From: Bacteroidetes bacterium 4572_114
GTDB taxonomy: Bacteria > Bacteroidota > Bacteroidia > Bacteroidales > 4484-276
Assembly (NCBI GenBank): GCA_002254335.1
Contig: NIVA01000205.1
Span: forward strand, 1 to 7,477
Length of the DNA: 7,477 nt
Reading direction: 5' to 3'
Part shown: piece by piece, positions 6,136 through 7,477 of the stretch
Numbering within the stretch: position 1 is the first letter of the stretch
Layout of the letters: each line of letters starts with the position of its first letter
Position numbers and translations under genes: made by a program
Notes under the pieces: model-generated
The model's input: only the letters and a program-made list of their open reading frames with translations
The model's database searches: none
What the model was told of the DNA's origin: nothing

Positions 6136-7477
6136 TTATTTCTCATATTTTGCTGCTATGTCCCTGGCTGTTTTTTCCATGGTTTTGATGTCTTCTTCAA
6201 GTAGTTTTCCTTCCCGCAGGTTAGTGAGCAGGCCGGCATTGTTTACCTCCAGGAAATGCAGATATTCTACCTCAAAATCTTTGACACTGTCAACCGGGAC
6301 TTTTCTTAACAACCCTTTTGCCCCACAAAAAATGATGGCAACCTGTTGTTCGACCGGCAGGGGCGAATACTGTGCTTGCTTAAGTATTTCAACATTTCTG
6401 CGCCCTTTGTCCAAAACGGCCATAGTGGCAGCGTCCAGGTCGGAGCCAAACTTTGAAAATGCTTCCAGTTCGCGAAACTGTGCCTGGTCGAGTTTCAGGG
6501 TACCGGCAACTTTTTTCATCGACTTGATCTGTGCGTTCCCCCCAACCCTTGATACCGAAATACCAACGTTGATAGCAGGACGGATACCCGAATTGAACAA
6601 GTTCGACTCAAGGAATATCTGTCCATCGGTGATAGAAATCACGTTGGTCGGGATATATGCTGATACGTCACCTCCCTGGGTCTCGATAATTGGCAGGGCA
6701 GTGAGCGACCCGCCGCCTTTGACCATAGGTTTTAGGCTATCTGGGAGATCGTTCATTTGTCTGGCAATCTTGTCAGATTCAATGACCTTTGAAGCCCGTT
6801 CCAGAAGCCTGGAGTGAAGGTAAAATACATCGCCCGGATAAGCTTCACGTCCCGGGGGCCTCCTCAACAACAACGAAACCTCGCGATAGGCAACCGCTTG
6901 TTTCGACAGGTCATCATAAATCACCAGGGCGGGGTTTCCGGTATCCCTGAAAAATTCCCCGATCGCAGCACCGGCAAATGGGGAATAAAATTGCATGGCC
7001 GCCGGATCGGAAGCTGTGGCAGAAATAACTACTGTGAAATCCAATGCGCCGTTATCTTCAAGGGTTTTAACAATGTTGGCCACTGTGGAACCTTTTTGCC
7101 CGGTTGCCACATAAATGCAATAAACCGGCTCTCCCTTGTCGTAAAATTCCTTTTGGTTTAGGATGGTGTCGATGGCGATGGCCGTTTTTCCAGTCTGCCT
7201 GTCGCCAATGATCAGCTCACGTTGTCCGCGGCCAATCGGGATCATGGCATCAATGGCCTTGATACCTGTTTGTAACGGTTCGTTTACGGGCTGGCGAAAA
7301 ATTACACCGGGGGCTTTTCGCTCAAGCGGCATTTCCCAGGTCTCGCCCTTGATTTCGCCTTTGCCATCAATAGGCTGGCCGAGAGTGTTTACCACCCTGC
7401 CCAACATTCCTTTTCCAACTTTTATTGAAGCAATACGGCCAGTCCTTTTAACGGTGTCACCCTCTTTAATATCATGG
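6136..7477 (-). CDS. atpA: F1-ATPase alpha subunit (partial, N-terminus outside window)
   Basis: This is the non-catalytic, nucleotide-binding alpha subunit of F1-ATPase. The frame is open from the window edge to the TAA at 6136, giving 446 visible residues of about 525. The first visible residues, HDIKEGDTVKRTGRIASI, belong to the N-terminal beta-barrel, so the true start is outside and the internal ATG at 7407 is not a start. Counting visible residues, the Walker A motif GDRQTGKT is at 91-98, the Walker B strand ALVIYDD at 183-189, the PPGREAYPGDVFYLHSRLLERA block at about 207-228, and the alpha signature PAINVGISVSRVGG at 300-313. Between LLERA and GGGSLTALPI there is a segment about ten residues longer than in E. 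coli (SKVIESDKIARQMNDLPDSL), which I recall as normal for Bacteroidota. The C-terminal helical domain is complete. Confidence 0.97.
   Translation of the reverse strand, partial: HDIKEGDTVKRTGRIASIKVGKGMLGRVVNTLGQPIDGKGEIKGETWEMPLERKAPGVIFRQPVNEPLQTGIKAIDAMIPIGRGQRELIIGDRQTGKTAIAIDTILNQKEFYDKGEPVYCIYVATGQKGSTVANIVKTLEDNGALDFTVVISATASDPAAMQFYSPFAGAAIGEFFRDTGNPALVIYDDLSKQAVAYREVSLLLRRPPGREAYPGDVFYLHSRLLERASKVIESDKIARQMNDLPDSLKPMVKGGGSLTALPIIETQGGDVSAYIPTNVISITDGQIFLESNLFNSGIRPAINVGISVSRVGGNAQIKSMKKVAGTLKLDQAQFRELEAFSKFGSDLDAATMAVLDKGRRNVEILKQAQYSPLPVEQQVAIIFCGAKGLLRKVPVDSVKDFEVEYLHFLEVNNAGLLTNLREGKLLEEDIKTMEKTARDIAAKYEK

Noticed and set aside
6041..6817. Plus-strand open frame of 258 codons
   Set aside because: It is antisense to the highly conserved atpA frame and rich in serine and arginine, as expected of a shadow.

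Overview
The window looks like a chromosomal segment from a member of the Bacteroidota, probably an uncultured Bacteroidia-type genome. The reasons are AT-rich gaps without Shine-Dalgarno sites, an ExbB with a signal peptide and the GIKVALLTT version of its third helix, an ATP synthase operon that ends at atpG with no atpD following it, and gaps filled with degenerate short-word repeats. No phage, transposase, CRISPR or toxin-antitoxin gene is visible.

Left part (1-3492, all on the minus strand). In transcription order this holds tatD, ansA (type I asparaginase), a 435-bp gap carrying a 77-78 bp tandem repeat, tRNA-Ser(GGA), exbB, and the start of a small three-helix membrane protein that runs off the window. 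tatD and ansA are 6 bp apart and are probably co-transcribed. exbB and the small membrane protein are 13 bp apart and look like the start of a TonB-energising operon whose exbD genes would lie outside the window.

Middle (3493-4828). A 420-bp repeat-rich gap separates the divergent tatD and a plus-strand family 9 glycosyltransferase. Both genes are damaged at the 5' end facing the gap. tatD has its HxH metal-binding start in a different frame from the rest of the protein. The glycosyltransferase lacks its first 25-30 residues, including the usual SSxGD loop. The gap contains a 112-bp imperfect palindrome, direct repeats 78 nt apart, and a TTCGCTTCG word that also occurs in two other gaps.

Right part (4829-7477). 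After a non-coding stretch with a hairpin-forming inverted repeat and a pyrimidine-rich repeat come atpG and most of atpA, both on the minus strand. They encode the gamma and alpha subunits of F1-ATPase. They are separated by an unusually long 120-bp spacer made of repeats and a small GC hairpin.

The genes are mostly housekeeping. The unusual content is the repeat-filled gaps and the paired 5' lesions around 3450-3914. I see no convincing new multi-gene system.
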